A stretch of DNA of 8,986 nt from positions 1 through 8,986 of the forward strand of contig CAYVRW010000087.1 in the NCBI GenBank assembly GCA_964453575.1. The letters are read 5' to 3'. Origin of the DNA: JABDBK01 sp964453575. GTDB taxonomy: Bacteria > Pseudomonadota > Gammaproteobacteria > DSM-16500. The notes beneath the pieces are model-generated. The model did no database searches and was not told the DNA's origin. It was given only the letters and a program-made list of their open reading frames with translations. Positions 5,331-8,986 of this stretch are shown piece after piece. A program made the position numbers and the translations under genes. Numbering within the stretch: position 1 is the stretch's first letter; the number at the start of each line of letters is the position of its first letter.

Positions 5331-6602
5331 ATGAGTTCTACCGGGGGTAACAAAGTGTTGCATTGTTCTTTTTGCGGCAAAAGCCAGAATGAAGTGCGTA
5401 AACTTATCGCTGGTCCCTCTGTTTACGTGTGCGATGAATGCATTTCTTTATGTAATGAAATCATTCATGATAGCGCCGATGAAGCAAAAAATAATCAAAA
5501 CGCAGCATTACCTAAGCTTCCTACTCCTATCGAAATATGCAATATCCTAGATGAATATGTAGTAGGCCAGGCATATGCTAAGAAAACATTAGCAGTTGCG
5601 GTCTATAATCATTACAAACGTTTACGTAATAAATCAAAAGATAAAAATGATGTTGAGTTAAGTAAAAGCAATATTTTGTTAATTGGTCCAACCGGCAGTG
5701 GTAAAACCTTGCTGGCGGAAACCCTGGCAAGATTGCTTGATGTTCCTTTTGTCATTGCTGATGCAACGACTCTGACAGAAGCAGGCTATGTGGGCGAGGA
5801 TGTAGAGAACATCATTCAAAAATTGCTGCAAAAATCTGAATATGATGTTGCCCGGGCCCAAACAGGCATCGTTTATATTGATGAAATAGACAAAATTTCC
5901 CGTAAATCGGAAAATCCATCGATTACGCGCGATGTATCAGGTGAAGGCGTGCAGCAGGCATTGCTAAAACTTATTGAAGGAACGATAGCATCCATACCTC
6001 CGCAAGGCGGTCGTAAACATCCACAGCAAGAGTTTATTCAAGTCGATACCAAGAATATTTTATTTATTTGCGGCGGTGCATTTGCGGGCTTAGAAAAGGT
6101 CGTACGAGACCGTTCTGAAAAATCAGGCATTGGTTTTTCCGCTGAGGTATATAGCAAAATGGATGCTAAATCAATGGACCAACTTTTGCGCGAAATTGAG
6201 CCTTCTGATCTGATTAAATATGGCCTTATTCCCGAATTGATAGGTCGATTACCCGTTGTTGCAACGCTAGGCGAATTAGATAAGGACGCACTAGTGAGTA
6301 TTTTGACCGAACCAAAAAATGCTTTAGTGAAGCAGTATCGTAAACTTTTTGAACTAGAGAACGCATCTCTTGAGTTTCGTGATGCTGCATTACAAGCCAT
6401 TGCTGAAAATTGTGTAAAAAAGAAGACCGGTGCACGTGGGTTGCGTTCTATCCTTGAAAAAGTCTTACTTGATACCATGTATGAATTACCTTCATTAAAT
6501 AACGTTTCCAAGGTCATTGTTGATGAAACAACGATTACTGGAGAAACCAATCCCATCATAGTTTATACAAACGCTGAGCAAGTTTGTGCCTCTACTGAGT
6601 GA
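5331..6602 (+). CDS. clpX: ATP-dependent Clp protease ATP-binding subunit ClpX
   Basis: ClpX is the AAA+ unfoldase that recognises substrates, unfolds them and feeds them into ClpP. The 423-residue protein is full length. An N-terminal zinc-binding domain has four cysteines, C12, C15, C34 and C37. Walker A is GPTGSGKT (119-126), the pore loop GYVG has Y153, and Walker B is VYIDEID with D184/E185, all at E. coli numbering. The second substrate loop has GGRKHP, the ClpP-docking loop has IGF (in KSGIGFSAEV), and the sensor-2 region is GARGLRSI. Start: ATG 5331 has AAGAGG at 5315-5320, a ten-base gap. It lies 66 bases after clpP, room for its own promoter, and a sigma-32-like site is present there. 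It can be cotranscribed with clpP as well. Confidence 0.98.
   Translation: MSSTGGNKVLHCSFCGKSQNEVRKLIAGPSVYVCDECISLCNEIIHDSADEAKNNQNAALPKLPTPIEICNILDEYVVGQAYAKKTLAVAVYNHYKRLRNKSKDKNDVELSKSNILLIGPTGSGKTLLAETLARLLDVPFVIADATTLTEAGYVGEDVENIIQKLLQKSEYDVARAQTGIVYIDEIDKISRKSENPSITRDVSGEGVQQALLKLIEGTIASIPPQGGRKHPQQEFIQVDTKNILFICGGAFAGLEKVVRDRSEKSGIGFSAEVYSKMDAKSMDQLLREIEPSDLIKYGLIPELIGRLPVVATLGELDKDALVSILTEPKNALVKQYRKLFELENASLEFRDAALQAIAENCVKKKTGARGLRSILEKVLLDTMYELPSLNNVSKVIVDETTITGETNPIIVYTNAEQVCASTE
6453..6480 (+). promoter_or_regulatory. Possible sigma-32-like promoter for lon inside clpX
   Basis: CTTGAAA (6453-6459), a 13-base spacer and TACCATGT (6473-6480) fit the sigma-32 consensus in the whole -35 and in the CCATnT part of the -10. 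The site is about 190 bases before the lon ATG, inside clpX codons for a segment (LEKVLLDTMY) that looks conserved in ClpX, so protein constraint could explain the match. Confidence 0.3.
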
Positions 6603-6621
6603 GAAATTGATTTAACTCGGC

Positions 6622-6627
6622 TATAAT
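6622..6627 (+). promoter_or_regulatory. Possible -10 box for lon
   Basis: A perfect TATAAT lies 42 bases before the lon ATG in the clpX-lon spacer. No recognisable -35 is at the expected distance (GTGAGA at 17 bases), so it would depend on an activator or be a chance match in AT-rich DNA. Confidence 0.3.
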
Positions 6628-6647
6628 ATAAATGTATATCATTAAAA

Positions 6648-6662
6648 CCTTATTTTTAAGGA
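6648..6662 (+). promoter_or_regulatory. lon ribosome-binding site sequestered in a hairpin
   Basis: TAAGGA (6657-6662) is a strong ribosome-binding site seven bases before ATG 6670. Its TAAGG pairs perfectly with CCTTA (6648-6652) across a TTTT loop. This small stem would hide the site when folded and open easily on warming, the layout of simple RNA thermometers. Five pairs make a marginal stem, so regulation is a suggestion only. Confidence 0.35.
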
Positions 6663-6669
6663 ATCAATT

Positions 6670-8986
6670 ATGACATCGAGTGCAACTGAGAAAAATTTTA
6701 TAGGTGTTCCAGTATTACCTTTGCGTGATGTTGTGGTTTATCCATTCATGGTAGTACCGTTATTTGTGGGTCGCGAAAGATCGATAAAAGCGCTTGAAAT
6801 TGCGATGGCTGCCGATAAACAGATTCTTGTTGCAACGCAAAAAAGTGCTTCTGATGATCAGCCAAGCGAGGAAGGTTTATATGATGTAGGTACCCTTGCG
6901 ACGGTTTTACAATTACTAAAACTGCCAGACGGTACTGTCAAAGTATTAATTGAAGGTGTAAAACGCGCTAAAATTCTGCGTTTTGTTCCTAATAAAACTT
7001 ATTTTTTAGCAGATATTGAAGTCATCAATGATACGAATGTTGACTCTAGAGAAATTGAAATTTTAATTCGATCACTTAAATCTCAATTTGAACAGTATGT
7101 TAAATTAAACAGAAAAATCCCTACCGAAATTTTAGCATCCGTGATTTCCATTGAAGACGGTAGTCGATTGGCGGATACCATCGCTGCGCATTTATCCATT
7201 AAGTTAGAAGAAAAACAAAAATTACTTGAAATGACGAATTTAGCTAAACGTCTGGAAAGACTTGTGGGTGTGATGGAGTCTGAAATTGACTTATTACAGA
7301 TAGAAAAAAAGATACGCGGCCGTGTCAAACGCCAAATGGAAAAAACACAGCGCGAATATTATTTAAACGAACAAATGAAGGCAATTCAAAAGGAATTAGA
7401 GCTTGAAGAGTCTCCTAATGAATTTGAAGCTTTAGCAAAGAAAATAGAAAAAGCCGGCATGACTCAAGAGGCAAAAGACAAATGTAAACTTGAGTTGAAT
7501 AAATTAAAAATGATGTCTCCTATGTCTGCTGAGGCCACTGTTTCACGTAATTATTTAGATTGGATGTTATCCTTACCGTGGAACAAACGATCAAAACTTC
7601 GTGTTAGTCTTGCTGAAGCAGAAGCTATTCTTGAAGCTGAACATTATGGCTTAAAAGAAGTTAAAGAAAGAATTATTGAATATCTTGCAGTCCAAAAACG
7701 CGTTAAAAAACTCAAAGGCCCTATTTTGTGTTTAGTTGGGCCTCCAGGTGTAGGTAAAACTTCGCTTGGGCAATCCATTGCTAATGCCACCGGCCGAAAA
7801 TTTATTCGTATGTCATTAGGCGGCGTGCGCGATGAAGCAGAAATTCGCGGCCACAGACGAACCTACATTGGTGCTATGCCAGGTAAAATCGTACAAAAGA
7901 TATCGAAAACGGACGCATCTAATCCATTTTTCTTATTAGATGAAATTGATAAAATGTCCAGTGATTTTCGTGGTGATCCAGCATCTGCTTTACTAGAAGT
8001 ATTAGATCCAGAGCAAAATCATTCATTTAATGATCATTATCTCGAAGTCGATTACGATCTTTCTGATGTGATGTTTGTTGCAACAGCAAATACACTGGAT
8101 ATTCCACCTGCATTACGTGACAGAATGGAAATTATACGTATTCCAGGTTATACCGAAGATGAAAAAATTAATATTGCGCTTCGTCATTTGATACCTAAAC
8201 AAATGGAATCCAATGGATTAAAAGAATCAGAAATAGAAATATCAGCTGAAATTGTCCAGCATATTGTTCGTTACTACACAAGAGAAGCCGGCGTTAGAAA
8301 TTTAGAAAGAGAGATTTCTAAAATCCTGCGTAAAGTGGTTAAAGAAGTTTTAATCACAGAAAAAGCACCTAAGAAAAAGAAAGTGGTTCAAGTGGGTGAC
8401 CTTGAACATTATCTTGGTGTACGCCGCTATCGTTATGATACAGCTGATGAAAAAGATCAAATAGGACAAGTTAAAGGCTTGGCATGGACAGAGGTGGGCG
8501 GTGAATTGCTTAATATCGAAGCCGTAACAGTGCCTGGGAAGGGAAAAATTACGAATACCGGCCAGTTAGGCGACGTTATGAAAGAGTCCATACAGGCAGC
8601 TTTAACGGTTGTACGATCAAGAGCGATGCTGTTAGGCATTCCAAAATTATTCTTTGAAAAACATGATATACATATCCATGTTCCAGAAGGTGCTACACCC
8701 AAAGATGGGCCTAGTGCGGGTGTTGGCATGTGTACCGCTTTGGTTTCCATACTTACCAATATCCCTGTTCGGGCTGATTACGCCATGACTGGCGAGATCA
8801 CCTTGCGCGGCGAAGTGTTGCCCGTAGGTGGTATTAAAGAAAAACTATTGGCAGCCCATCGCGGCGGAATCAAGAGTGTGATTATTCCATCTGAAAATGT
8901 AAAAGATTTAAAAGAAATTCCTGATAATATTAAAAAGGATTTAGACATCAAACCTGTTCGTTGGATTGATGAAGTATTATCTTACG
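6670..8986 (+). CDS. lon: ATP-dependent protease Lon (3' end outside window)
   Basis: Lon is a self-contained cytoplasmic AAA+ protease that degrades misfolded proteins and selected regulators. The frame is open from ATG 6670 to the window edge, giving 772 residues; family members are about 780-820, so only a short C-terminal tail is missing. The N-terminal substrate domain begins VPVLPLRDVVVYPFMVVPLFVG, and a helical linker runs to about 310. Walker A is GPPGVGKTSLG (starting at G356) and Walker B is FFLLDEIDKM. The protease domain has the catalytic dyad S682 in PKDGPSAGVG and K725 in GGIKEKLLAAHRGG, 43 residues apart as in E. coli (S679, K722). The start is supported by TAAGGA seven bases upstream. 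It follows clpX by 67 bases in the same direction. No frameshift or lost residue is seen. Confidence 0.97.
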   Translation, partial: MTSSATEKNFIGVPVLPLRDVVVYPFMVVPLFVGRERSIKALEIAMAADKQILVATQKSASDDQPSEEGLYDVGTLATVLQLLKLPDGTVKVLIEGVKRAKILRFVPNKTYFLADIEVINDTNVDSREIEILIRSLKSQFEQYVKLNRKIPTEILASVISIEDGSRLADTIAAHLSIKLEEKQKLLEMTNLAKRLERLVGVMESEIDLLQIEKKIRGRVKRQMEKTQREYYLNEQMKAIQKELELEESPNEFEALAKKIEKAGMTQEAKDKCKLELNKLKMMSPMSAEATVSRNYLDWMLSLPWNKRSKLRVSLAEAEAILEAEHYGLKEVKERIIEYLAVQKRVKKLKGPILCLVGPPGVGKTSLGQSIANATGRKFIRMSLGGVRDEAEIRGHRRTYIGAMPGKIVQKISKTDASNPFFLLDEIDKMSSDFRGDPASALLEVLDPEQNHSFNDHYLEVDYDLSDVMFVATANTLDIPPALRDRMEIIRIPGYTEDEKINIALRHLIPKQMESNGLKESEIEISAEIVQHIVRYYTREAGVRNLEREISKILRKVVKEVLITEKAPKKKKVVQVGDLEHYLGVRRYRYDTADEKDQIGQVKGLAWTEVGGELLNIEAVTVPGKGKITNTGQLGDVMKESIQAALTVVRSRAMLLGIPKLFFEKHDIHIHVPEGATPKDGPSAGVGMCTALVSILTNIPVRADYAMTGEITLRGEVLPVGGIKEKLLAAHRGGIKSVIIPSENVKDLKEIPDNIKKDLDIKPVRWIDEVLSY

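Noticed and set aside
6038..6559. 173-codon open frame on the minus strand inside clpX
   Set aside because: It is antisense to a highly conserved gene in full frame and shows no recognisable domain; it is a shadow of clpX codon use. The same applies to the minus-strand frames inside tig and lon.

Overview
This AT-rich window (well under 50% GC by eye) comes from a gammaproteobacterium. The order tRNA-Leu, tig, clpP, clpX, lon, and protein sequences whose active-site numbering nearly matches E. coli, support that class. The low GC, the lysine-rich orphan gene and the helicase with a C-terminal helix-turn-helix tail fit a Legionellales-type, host-associated lineage (Legionella/Coxiella relatives). 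The order-level placement is inference.

Left part (1-1563): the window opens inside the 3' end of a PIF1/RecD-like DNA helicase gene on the plus strand. It converges, with a 15-base gap, on an unrecognised 251-residue lysine-rich helical protein on the minus strand. A 119-base divergent promoter region follows and holds a perfect 6+3+6 palindrome.

Middle (1564-3279): a complete MATE-family cation-coupled efflux transporter, then a promoter and a tRNA-Leu(UAG) gene without an encoded CCA end. A GC-rich hairpin followed by five Ts separates the tRNA from tig.

Right part (3280-8986): the proteostasis cluster. Trigger factor (tig) folds nascent chains at the ribosome. ClpP and ClpX form the ClpXP protease. 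Lon, cut by the window edge after residue 772, is the second major ATP-dependent protease. All four genes run in the same direction with short spacers (26, 66 and 67 bases). Two sites resembling heat-shock (sigma-32) promoters, each CTTGAAA followed 13 bases later by a CCAT-containing -10, lie just upstream of clpX and about 190 bases upstream of lon. The ribosome-binding sites of clpP, clpX and lon can each be drawn into a short hairpin.

No CRISPR array, insertion sequence, integrase or phage gene is visible, and no stretch over 300 bases lacks a gene. I do not see an undescribed multi-gene system. The items most worth following up are the heat-shock-like control signals and the orphan minus-strand gene.
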